A stretch of 64,000 nucleotides of DNA, from assembly GCF_028737315.1 (NCBI RefSeq), contig NZ_JAQZAO010000001.1:682001-746000 (forward strand). Reading direction: 5' to 3'. Under the pieces are notes generated by a model. It saw only the letters and a list, made by a program, of their open reading frames with translations, was not told the DNA's origin and searched no databases. A program made the translations under genes and the position numbers. This DNA is from Actinomycetospora lemnae. Lineage in GTDB: Bacteria > Actinomycetota > Actinomycetes > Mycobacteriales > Pseudonocardiaceae. Shown one piece after another: positions 1-10,291 of this stretch (positions within the stretch are counted from its first letter, which is position 1; every line of letters starts with the position of its first letter).

Positions 1-504
1 TACAGCTCCGTCGGCGGCGCCGACCGGCGCACCGGCATCCCGCACTTCGAGAGCAAGCGCCGGGTCGAGGAGCACATCGAGGGCCTCGACCTGGCGGCGA
101 CGTTCGTGCGGCCGGTGTTCTTCATGGAGAACCTGTCCCCGACCGCCGAGGGCGGCGCGACGATCCTACGGCTGCCGCTGCCCGCCGACGTGCCCGTGCA
201 GATGGTCGCGGTGGCGGACATCGGGCGGGTCGCGGCCGCCGTGCTGCTCGACCCGTCCCGCGTGCCGGGCGGCGCGATCGAGATCGCCGGCGACGAGCTC
301 ACCGGGGCGCAGGCCGCCGAGGTGCTCGGCGGGCGCTACGAGGCGCTGCCGGTCGCCGTGCTGGACGACCCGGACCTGCGCGCCATGTTCACCTGGTTCG
401 TCGAGGCGCGACCGGCCTACCAGGCCGACTTCGCCGCGACCCGGGCGCTGGATCCGCAGGTCCTGGACCTCGCGGCGTGGGCGGCGCAGCGGGCGACCGC
501 CTGA
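1..504 (+). CDS. NmrA-like NAD(P)-binding protein, C-terminal part (5' end outside window)
   Basis: The reading frame is open from the first base and ends at TGA 502-504, leaving 167 residues of a longer protein. The visible stretch has the late-Rossmann pattern of NmrA/atypical short-chain dehydrogenases: SKRRVEEHIEGLDLAATFVRPVFFMENL (the SK..VE..I helix followed by the RP..F.EN motif), then a DIGRVAAAVLLDP segment and a GDELTGAQAAEVLG segment. Such proteins bind NAD(P)H and act as redox sensors or quinone/sugar-nucleotide-type reductases; the substrate cannot be told. The NAD(P)-binding glycine motif would lie upstream of the window. It converges on ffh with a 10-bp gap. Confidence 0.75.
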   Translation, partial: YSSVGGADRRTGIPHFESKRRVEEHIEGLDLAATFVRPVFFMENLSPTAEGGATILRLPLPADVPVQMVAVADIGRVAAAVLLDPSRVPGGAIEIAGDELTGAQAAEVLGGRYEALPVAVLDDPDLRAMFTWFVEARPAYQADFAATRALDPQVLDLAAWAAQRATA

Positions 505-514
505 CCGCCGTGCC

Positions 515-2134
<1,620 letters not shown>

Positions 2135-2231
2135 GGCGCTCGCTCTCCTTGTTCTCGCCGGCGGCGCGGAGCCCCGGCGGGCCGGTGGCACCGCCGAGGA
2201 CGAACACCCAGCTTAACGGTCGGCCGCCGAC

Positions 2232-2255
2232 GGCCCGGGCGTGCGCCCTCGGGCC
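2232..2255 (-). terminator. Hairpin downstream of glnD
   Basis: GGCCCG-GGC (2232-2240) pairs with GCC-CT-CGGGCC (2245-2255) around loop GTGC, with a two-base bulge. It lies 35 bases past the glnD stop, so it could end glnD transcription before ffh. No T-run follows, as is usual at this GC content. Confidence 0.35.
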
Positions 2256-2289
2256 GCCCCCGCGCCGCACCCGTGGGGCTGTCCGGGCG

Positions 2290-4758
2290 TCATCCCGCCG
2301 ACGAGCGCTCCGGGGCCACCAGCCCGGCGTCGGCCGCGGCCAGCACCGCCTCCTCGACCGCCTTCCGGCGGTCGTCGTCGAGGCCCTCGTGCTCGGCGGT
2401 CTCCAGGCAGAAGGCGTCGAGCACCGAGCTGCCGATCGTCGACACCCGCGCCCACCGCACGTCGAGGTCCTGGGCCTCGAGCGCGGCCGCGACGCGGTGC
2501 AGCAGCCCGATCCGGTCGGAGGTGCGCAGCTCGAGCACCACCGCGCCCGTGGCCTCGTCGTCGAACCACACCACGCGGCTCGGGGCGGGCGCGGGGCCGG
2601 GACGGTCGTAGTCGCGCTCCTTGGCCGCGAGCCGCGCGGGCAGGTCGAGCGAGCCGCGCAGCACGCGCACGAGGTCCTCGCGCAGCAGCGACGCCTCGGG
2701 CAGGCGACCGAAGCGCGGCGACACCGTGAACGCGTCGACCGCGACGCCGCCGTGCTCGCCGAGGTCGGCCGTGTGGACCTGCAGCGAGTGCAGCGCCAGC
2801 ACGCCCGCGGCGCGGGAGAGCAGGCCGGGGCGGTCGGGGGCGGCGACGGTCATGGTGATCGTGGTGAGCTCGCCGTCGCCGTCGATCGACACCTCCGGCC
2901 GGCCGTTGGCGGCCACCACCCGCGCCAGCGCGAGGGCGTCCTCGGACAGCGGCGACGGCCCGGGCGCCGGGTCGCCGGCCATGACCACGCGGCAGCGGCG
3001 TACGAGGTCGCCCATGAGCGTCGCGCGCCACGGCGTCCACACGCCCGGTCCGGTGCCCAGGGAGTCGGCCTCGGCGAGGGCGTGCAGGAGCTCGAGCAGG
3101 ATCGGGTCCTCGCCCAGGGTCTCGACGACCCGCTCCACCGTCGCCGGGTCCTCGGGGTCGCGGCGCGAGGCGGTGTGGGGCAGCAGCAGGTGGTGGCGCA
3201 CCATCGCCGCGAGCGTGTCCACGTCGGCGGGCCACAGCCCCAGGCGCTTGCCGAGGTGCGCGGCCAGGCGCTCGCCGACCACGGAGTGGTCCTCGTCGCG
3301 GCCCTTGCCGATGTCGTGCACGAGCGCGCCGAGCAGCAGCAGGTCGGGCCGCGAGACCCGCGTCGTCAGCTCCGCGGCGCGGCGGGTGACCTCGACGAGG
3401 TGGCGGTCGACGGTCCAGACGTGCTGGCGGTCGCGCGGGGGCAGGTCGCGCACCGCGCCCCACTCGGGGAACAGCCGCCCCCACAGGCCCGTGCGGTCGA
3501 GCGCCTCGACGACGTCGACCATCCCCTCCCCCGCCCCGAGCAGCGCGAGCAGCTCGGAGAGCGCGGCGCGCGGCCACGGCTCGCGCAGCTCCGGGGCCGC
3601 CTCGGCGAGCCGGTGCAGGGTGCTCGCGGCGATCGGCAGGCGGGTGCGGGCCGCGGTCGCGGCGAGGCGCAGCACCAGGGCCGGGTCGCGCGAGACCTGG
3701 GCGTCGCGGGCGAGCACGACCTCGCCCCCGTGCTCCACCACGCCGTCGTCGAGGGGGCGGCGCGCGGGCGCCCGGCGCAGCGCGGCCAGGCCGCGGCGCG
3801 GCAGCGCGGCGCGGGCCGAGCGCAGGGCGGCGTCGGTGGCGAAGACGACGGTGCGGGCGGCGCCGGACAGGGCCCGGGCGAGGTCGAAGCGGTCGGTCAC
3901 GCCGAGGTCGCCCGCCGCGTTGGCGACCACCTCGTGGGCGTCCTCGGCCTGCATGACGTCGCGGGCGCGGCCGGCGCGGCGGTGCAGCTCGACGCGCAGG
4001 TCGAGCATGAGGCGGCGGGCGTCCTGCACGTCGACGGTCGGGCGGTCGACGAGCTGCGCGGCGGCCAGGGCGTCGAGGAGCTGGACGTCGCGCAGGCCCC
4101 CGTGCCCGTTCTTGAGGTCGGGCTCGATGCGGTGGGCGACCTCGCCGGAGCGCGACCAGCGCGCCTCCGTGGCGGCGACGAGGTCGTCGAAGCGCTGGCG
4201 GATACCCGCCCGCCAGGCCTGGCGCGCGGTGGCGGCGAGGCGCTCGGCGAGCTCGGGGTCGCCCGCGAGGTGGCGGACCTCGAGCAGCCCGAGGGCCACG
4301 CGCAGGTCGGTGGTGGCGACCTCGATCGCCTCGCCGACCGTGCGCACCGAGTGGTCCAGCCCGATCCCCGCGTCCCACAGGGGGTACCAGAGCGCGTCCG
4401 CCACCTGCGAGATCTGCTCCCGCCCGCCGCGGCGTCCCCGCCCGTCGTGGACGAGGACGAGGTCGAGGTCGGAGTACGGCGCGAGCTCCCGGCGACCGAG
4501 CGCGCCGACTGCGACCAGCGCCGAGCCCTCCCCCACGCCCACCGCCGCGGCGCGCGAGGAGAGCCAGAAGTCGTGCAGCTCGACCAGGGCCTCCCGCAGC
4601 GCCGCCGGACCGAGTCGGCGCGCGCCGGGCGGCGGGTCGAGCAGGGCGGCGCGGGCACGGACGAGGTCGACGGCGTCGCCGTTGGTCGTCCCCCGTTCGC
4701 CGTCGAGGCCGGAGGGACCCCCGCTGGTCCCGCCCCGTCCCGCGTCCGCCACGGCCAC
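2290..4758 (-). CDS. glnD: PII nucleotidyltransferase GlnD
   Basis: Bifunctional enzyme that modifies and demodifies the PII protein in response to nitrogen status. In 822 residues it has the nucleotidyltransferase motif GALGRRELAPYSDLDL (about 85-100), a helical segment with KNGHGGLRDVQ, an HD phosphohydrolase domain with VHDIGKGRDEDHS near residue 480, and two ACT domains near 620-700 and 745-815 that would sense glutamine. In studied actinobacteria (Streptomyces, Corynebacterium) this enzyme adenylylates rather than uridylylates PII; that is family knowledge, not visible here. GTG start at 4758 follows GAGGGG. It lies downstream of amtB-glnB but is separated from glnB by a strong hairpin. 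Confidence 0.96.
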   Translation of the reverse strand: MAVADAGRGGTSGGPSGLDGERGTTNGDAVDLVRARAALLDPPPGARRLGPAALREALVELHDFWLSSRAAAVGVGEGSALVAVGALGRRELAPYSDLDLVLVHDGRGRRGGREQISQVADALWYPLWDAGIGLDHSVRTVGEAIEVATTDLRVALGLLEVRHLAGDPELAERLAATARQAWRAGIRQRFDDLVAATEARWSRSGEVAHRIEPDLKNGHGGLRDVQLLDALAAAQLVDRPTVDVQDARRLMLDLRVELHRRAGRARDVMQAEDAHEVVANAAGDLGVTDRFDLARALSGAARTVVFATDAALRSARAALPRRGLAALRRAPARRPLDDGVVEHGGEVVLARDAQVSRDPALVLRLAATAARTRLPIAASTLHRLAEAAPELREPWPRAALSELLALLGAGEGMVDVVEALDRTGLWGRLFPEWGAVRDLPPRDRQHVWTVDRHLVEVTRRAAELTTRVSRPDLLLLGALVHDIGKGRDEDHSVVGERLAAHLGKRLGLWPADVDTLAAMVRHHLLLPHTASRRDPEDPATVERVVETLGEDPILLELLHALAEADSLGTGPGVWTPWRATLMGDLVRRCRVVMAGDPAPGPSPLSEDALALARVVAANGRPEVSIDGDGELTTITMTVAAPDRPGLLSRAAGVLALHSLQVHTADLGEHGGVAVDAFTVSPRFGRLPEASLLREDLVRVLRGSLDLPARLAAKERDYDRPGPAPAPSRVVWFDDEATGAVVLELRTSDRIGLLHRVAAALEAQDLDVRWARVSTIGSSVLDAFCLETAEHEGLDDDRRKAVEEAVLAAADAGLVAPERSSAG

Positions 4759-4813
4759 GCTGTCCCCTCTCCGGTGGTGGTCCTCCTCGACGTCGCCCCG
4801 AGCGCCGCCGTGA

Positions 4814-4858
4814 CGACGACGCCGGGTCCCCGAGATGAGGGGGGACCCGGCGTCGTCG
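4814..4858 (-). terminator. Perfect 18-bp stem between glnB and glnD
   Basis: Arm CGACGACGCCGGGTCCCC (4814-4831) is exactly complementary to 4841-4858, with a 9-base loop. It starts 14 bases after the glnB stop and ends 55 bases before the glnD start, all on the minus strand. It should act as a terminator or attenuator that lowers glnD expression relative to amtB-glnB; it could also protect the upstream mRNA 3' end. No T-tract follows. Confidence 0.65.
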
Positions 4859-4872
4859 CGATCTGCGAGCTC

Positions 4873-6542
<1,670 letters not shown>

Positions 6543-6623
6543 GGCCAGCAGCATCCTTTCGTCGCGGGGGCGGCTTCGCTGAGCGAGGATGCGCAGGGCG
6601 TGTTTCGGGAGGCGTCGCGGTTC

Positions 6624-6671
6624 GTTTCGTGGCAGTTAACAGCCCGCTCGGCCGTGTCACCATCATGTTTC
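6624..6671 (-). promoter_or_regulatory. GlnR-like operator upstream of amtB
   Basis: On the minus strand GAAAC-N6-GTGAC (6671-6656) is followed by TTAAC-N6-GAAAC (6639-6624). These match the a-site/b-site pattern (gTnAC-N6-GaAAC repeated at 6-base intervals) reported for actinobacterial GlnR. One half-site between them is weak (GAGCG) and the next is shifted by one base. It lies about 80-130 bases before amtB, so GlnR probably activates amtB-glnB under nitrogen limitation. The match is by eye to the consensus. Confidence 0.6.
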
Positions 6672-6783
6672 GCAGGCGGGCATTTCCGCCCAGGCCCGTC
6701 CGGGGTGAGACGCCGGTCATGACGCTGCGCGATCACGACCCCTGACAGGGGTGCGCGGGGCGTCCCGATCGGAGCACACGCTC

Positions 6784-7170
6784 TCACGCTCCTCCCACGA
6801 CGTCGCTGCCGGCGAGCACGAGGCAGAAGGGGTTGCCGTCGGGGTCGAGGAACACCCGGAACGTCGTCCCCGGCTGCGTCTCCGGCTTCGTCGCCCCGGC
6901 CTCGAGCACGGCTGCCTCGCCGATGTCGAGGTCGCCGACCTCGAGGTCGAGGTGGAAGTGCAGCGCGCCCTCCTCGGGCCACGCCGGGGCACGCTTCTGC
7001 GGCGCGCGCTGGAACGCCAGGGTGGCCGCACCACCGGCGTCGAGCTCGACCCAGTCGTCCTCGGAGTCCTCGGCCACCGGGAGGCCGGTGAGCGCCGAGT
7101 AGAAGCGCGCGAGCGCGAACGGATCAGGGGTGTCGATGGCGGTCAGCTGCAGGCGGGCGATGGCGGTCAT
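6784..7170 (-). CDS. VOC (glyoxalase/bleomycin-resistance-like) family protein
   Basis: A 128-residue protein with the two beta-alpha-beta-beta-beta modules of the vicinal oxygen chelate fold: module one begins LQLTAIDTPDPFALARFYSALTGLPV, module two includes LHFHLDLEVGDLDIGEAAVLEAGA and ends with the FLDPDGNPFCLV motif typical of the family. Members bind metals or sequester drugs, but the substrate here is unknown. ATG at 7170. It sits alone between ftsY and amtB, transcribed in the same direction as both. Confidence 0.85.
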   Translation of the reverse strand: MTAIARLQLTAIDTPDPFALARFYSALTGLPVAEDSEDDWVELDAGGAATLAFQRAPQKRAPAWPEEGALHFHLDLEVGDLDIGEAAVLEAGATKPETQPGTTFRVFLDPDGNPFCLVLAGSDVVGGA

Positions 7171-7210
7171 GGGCGCAGGCTAGGGGCGCGCCCCGACGGC
7201 GTCCGCGCGG

Positions 7211-9241
7211 TCAGCGGAGCAGCGCGTCCACGAACGCCTCGGGCTCGAACGGCGCGAGGTCGTCGGGACCCTCGCCGAGGCCCACGAGCTTCACCGGCAC
7301 GCCCAGCTCGCGCTGCACCTGGAAGACGATGCCGCCCTTCGCCGTGCCGTCGAGCTTGGTGAGCACGACGCCGGTGACGTCGACGACCTCGCGGAACACG
7401 CGCGCCTGGGTCAGGCCGTTCTGGCCGGTGGTGGCGTCGAGGACGAGGAGGACCTCGTCGACCTCGGCCTGGCGCTCGACGACGCGCTTGACCTTGCCGA
7501 GCTCGTCCATGAGGCCGGTCTTGGTGTGCAGGCGCCCGGCGGTGTCGAGCAGGACGGCGTCGACGCCGGATTCCGTGCCGCGCTTGACGGCGTCGAACGC
7601 GACGCTCGCGGGGTCGGCGCCCTCCTTGCCGCGCACGGTCTCCGCGCCGGCGCGCTCGCCCCACGTCGCGAGCTGCTCCGCGGCGGCGGCGCGGAAGGTG
7701 TCGGCCGCGCCGAGGAGCACGACGAAGCCGTCCGCCACGAGGACGCGGGCGAGCTTGCCGGTGGTCGTGGTCTTGCCGGTGCCGTTGACGCCGGCGACGA
7801 GCACCACCGCGGGCCGCCCGTCGTGGGCCAGCGCGTGCACGGAGCGCTCCATGTCGGGCCCGAGCTGCTCCACGAGCACCTCGCGCAGCAGCTCGCGGGC
7901 CTGCTCGGGCGTGCGGACGCCGCGGGAGGCGATGCGCTCGCGCAGCTTGCCGACGATCTCCTGCGTGGTCGACGAGCCGAGGTCCGCCAGCAGCAGCGTG
8001 TCCTCGACCTCCTCCCACGAGTCCTCGTCGAGGTCCCCGGCGCCGAGCAGACCCAGCAGACCCTGCCCGAGCGTCGACCGCGACCGGCCCAGCCGGCCCC
8101 GCAGGCGCTCCAGCCGCCCCTCGGACGGCGCGATCTCCTCGGTCGGCGCCGCCGGCGCGACGGTGTCGCCCGTGGGGGGCGGGATGACCTCGGTGGTGTC
8201 CTCGGTGGTGGTGGTCGCGGTCGTGGGCGTGCTCGGGGCCGTGGGCGTGCTGGGGGCTGTGGGCGTGCTGGGGGCCGTGGGCGTGCTGGGGGCCGTGGGC
8301 GGCGCGGGCGGGGCCTCGGCGGCCTCAGGCGGGGCCGTGGCCTGGGGTCCGGCGAGCTCGGGCTCGTCGAGGACGCCGGGGCCGGTGGTGGCGGTCCCGG
8401 TGGTCGTGTCGGTGTCGGTGTCGGTGTCGAGGTCCGGGGGCGCCGTCGTGCCCGTCGTGCCCGTGGTGGCCGTGGTGGCCGTGGTGGGGGTGGTGGGCGC
8501 GGGCGGGGCCTCGGCGGCCTCGGGCGGCGCCGTGGCCTGGGGGCCGGCGACCTCGGGCTCGGCCGGTGCCTCGGTGCCGGTCGTGCCGGTGCCGGGGGCG
8601 CGCTCGGTGGTGGTGCCGGCGGTCGGCGCGGCCGGCGTCGTCGGCGCGGTCGGCGCGGGCGGGGCCTCGGCGGCCTCGGGTGGCGCCGTGGCCTGGGGGC
8701 CGGTGAGCTCGGGCTCCTCGAGCACGCCCGGGCCGGTCGCGGCGGTGTCGGGGGTGGTGTCGGTGTCCGGGGTGGCCGTGGCCGCCGAGCCCGCGGGTGC
8801 CGACACCGGCGGCGCCTCGGCCGCGCCGGGCGGGGCGGTGCCCTGGGGGCCACCGGCCTCGGGGCGTCCGGCGGGCTCGGCCGGTTCTGCGGGTTGCGCG
8901 GGCTCCTCGGGCGGTAGAGCGCTCGGCCCGCGCCGGGGTGGTGTGAGCGTCGACCCGCCCGTGCCCGCGCTGAAGCTGAAGCCGCCGCCGGCCTTGTAGG
9001 TGCCCTTCGTCGGCTTCGGCGGCTCCTCCGGCTCGGGCTCGGCGAGCGAGACCTGCCGACGTCGGCGCAGGTAGAGGCCGATGCCCAGGATGATGAGCAG
9101 GAGGACGACCACCGCGATGACCACGATCGTGGCGATCAGCCCCGGCGACAGCCCCGCGGCCGGAGCCACGACGGCGAGCGCCGCGGGGTCCGCGGCGGTC
9201 AGGTCGAGCGGGGAGGTCAGCGACGAGCTCCGGAACGACAC
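7211..9241 (-). CDS. ftsY: Signal recognition particle receptor FtsY with membrane anchor and long repeat linker
   Basis: SRP receptor GTPase that receives Ffh-ribosome complexes at the membrane. GTG at 9241 is chosen because TGGGAG lies 9-10 bases upstream; the product is 676 residues. One membrane segment spans about 34-57, followed by basic RRRR. Residues about 65-370 are an Ala/Pro/Thr/Glu low-complexity linker with four near-copies of a GPQATAPPEAAEAPPAP unit and an APSTPT array. The C-terminal ~300 residues are the NG domain: GVNGTGKTTTTGKLA, DTAGRLHTKTGLMDEL, TKLDGTAKGG, GLGEGPDDLAPF. The linker is much longer than in E. coli-type FtsY. Confidence 0.96.
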   Translation of the reverse strand: MSFRSSSLTSPLDLTAADPAALAVVAPAAGLSPGLIATIVVIAVVVLLLIILGIGLYLRRRRQVSLAEPEPEEPPKPTKGTYKAGGGFSFSAGTGGSTLTPPRRGPSALPPEEPAQPAEPAEPAGRPEAGGPQGTAPPGAAEAPPVSAPAGSAATATPDTDTTPDTAATGPGVLEEPELTGPQATAPPEAAEAPPAPTAPTTPAAPTAGTTTERAPGTGTTGTEAPAEPEVAGPQATAPPEAAEAPPAPTTPTTATTATTGTTGTTAPPDLDTDTDTDTTTGTATTGPGVLDEPELAGPQATAPPEAAEAPPAPPTAPSTPTAPSTPTAPSTPTAPSTPTTATTTTEDTTEVIPPPTGDTVAPAAPTEEIAPSEGRLERLRGRLGRSRSTLGQGLLGLLGAGDLDEDSWEEVEDTLLLADLGSSTTQEIVGKLRERIASRGVRTPEQARELLREVLVEQLGPDMERSVHALAHDGRPAVVLVAGVNGTGKTTTTGKLARVLVADGFVVLLGAADTFRAAAAEQLATWGERAGAETVRGKEGADPASVAFDAVKRGTESGVDAVLLDTAGRLHTKTGLMDELGKVKRVVERQAEVDEVLLVLDATTGQNGLTQARVFREVVDVTGVVLTKLDGTAKGGIVFQVQRELGVPVKLVGLGEGPDDLAPFEPEAFVDALLR
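8223..8294 (-). repeat. Four tandem 18-bp repeats in ftsY
   Basis: The 18-base unit GTGGGCGTGCTGGGGGCC (plus strand) is repeated four times with single-base differences, encoding APSTPT repeats in the FtsY linker. The length keeps frame, so copy number can vary without breaking ftsY. Confidence 0.8.
8300..8855 (-). repeat. Four dispersed long repeats in the ftsY linker
   Basis: Near-identical segments of roughly 60-70 bases recur at about 8300-8370, 8496-8565, 8657-8725 and, more diverged, 8808-8855. Each encodes a GPQATAPPEAAEAPPAP-type stretch preceded by an LE/DEPEL-type spacer. They look like internal duplications of one linker module. Confidence 0.7.
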
Positions 9242-9327
9242 CCCGCCAGTCTCCCAGTCGCGCGGGCTGGTGGCGCGCGGCCGGGGTCGTCGACGGCCGG
9301 GTGCCGCCCAGGTTCCCGGTCGCCCGC

Positions 9328-9394
9328 CGTGATCGCTCCGGCTGCTCCGGGGACCCTGCGTGACGAGGTCGTGGGAGCACCCGGAGCGATCACG
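9328..9394. repeat. Long inverted repeat upstream of ftsY
   Basis: CGTGATCGCTCCGG-C-TGCTCC (9328-9348) pairs with GGAGCA-C-CCGGAGCGATCACG (9374-9394): 21-base arms with one mismatch and a 25-base spacer. It lies about 90-150 bases ahead of the ftsY start in a 278-bp non-coding gap. It may be a structured leader, a REP-like element or an operator; nothing in the sequence decides. Confidence 0.6.
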
Positions 9395-9519
9395 AGCACC
9401 CGTCGGTCGATGTGGAGCGAGCGTCGTCCGGGTCCTTGTCCGGGTCACGGGCGACACCACGCGCCACGCGTGGCCTCGCGGGGAGCGTCAGGTACTCGTG
9501 ATCACCCGGGACGGGGCCC

Positions 9520-10146
9520 TCAGGCGACGAGCAGGACCAGCGCCGTCACGAGCAGGGTCAGCGCGGCGAGGACGGCCACGCCACCGACCAGCAACAGCGC
9601 CGCGCACAGCGAGAACCCCGCCGTGCGCTGGCGCGACGGGCCCAGGGAGCCGGCGAGGCGCGGGAGGGCGGGCGCGCGGTAGAAGACCTCGACGGTGTGG
9701 CCGGCGGCCACGGGGACGGCGTCGGCGACGTGACCCCAGGCGCGGCGGCCGGCGCGCCCGTGCTCGACCTCGATCTCGACGAGGTGCCGCCCGGCGGGCA
9801 GGTCGATCGGCGTGCGCCCCCACGCGAAGCGCCAGGGCAGCCCGTCGACGCTCACGGCGACCCGCCGCGCGCCGAGGTGCGGGGTCAGGCGGCTGTAGGA
9901 GCTGTCGATCACCAGGCGGCCCGACGCGACCTCGGGTGCGCGCTCCGGCTCGGGCGCCCGGACGACCGTGCGCAGCGGCACCAGCGGGCCCGACGGCGCG
10001 CCGGTCTCACGGCGGGCATGGCGACCGGTGGTCCCGCCCGGCGGGGTCGGTGGGGCGGGCCGCACGACACCGGGTGCGGGCGTCGCAGCGGTGGTCGGGG
10101 CGGCGCCGGGGGCTGCGTGCTCCGGACCGGATCGCACCGCCGTCAT
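9520..10146 (-). CDS. Unrecognised protein with a C-terminal membrane segment
   Basis: The product has 208 residues and I do not recognise the family. Residues 1-75 are Pro/Ala/Thr-rich and probably disordered. Residues about 76-160 form a predicted beta-rich stretch (GRLVIDSSYSRLTP, VAVSVDGLPWRFAWG, IDLPAGRHLVEIEVEH) that resembles small PEGA-like or accessory beta domains. A strongly hydrophobic C-terminus (about 175-208) is consistent with one or two membrane segments. It lies between ftsY and smc, in their direction, but with wide gaps on both sides. High confidence that it is coding, none on function. Confidence 0.7.
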   Translation of the reverse strand: MTAVRSGPEHAAPGAAPTTAATPAPGVVRPAPPTPPGGTTGRHARRETGAPSGPLVPLRTVVRAPEPERAPEVASGRLVIDSSYSRLTPHLGARRVAVSVDGLPWRFAWGRTPIDLPAGRHLVEIEVEHGRAGRRAWGHVADAVPVAAGHTVEVFYRAPALPRLAGSLGPSRQRTAGFSLCAALLLVGGVAVLAALTLLVTALVLLVA

Positions 10147-10291
10147 GTCCGCTCCCCCCCGGGTCCTCGCGCGCCCTCACCAGCACGGTAGAGGCGCCGA
10201 CCGCACGCCGGGAGGCCACGACAGCGTCGTCCTCACCGCTCGAACGATGACCCCGACGATACTCACAGCAACGTAGCAGCACGCTGCGTGA

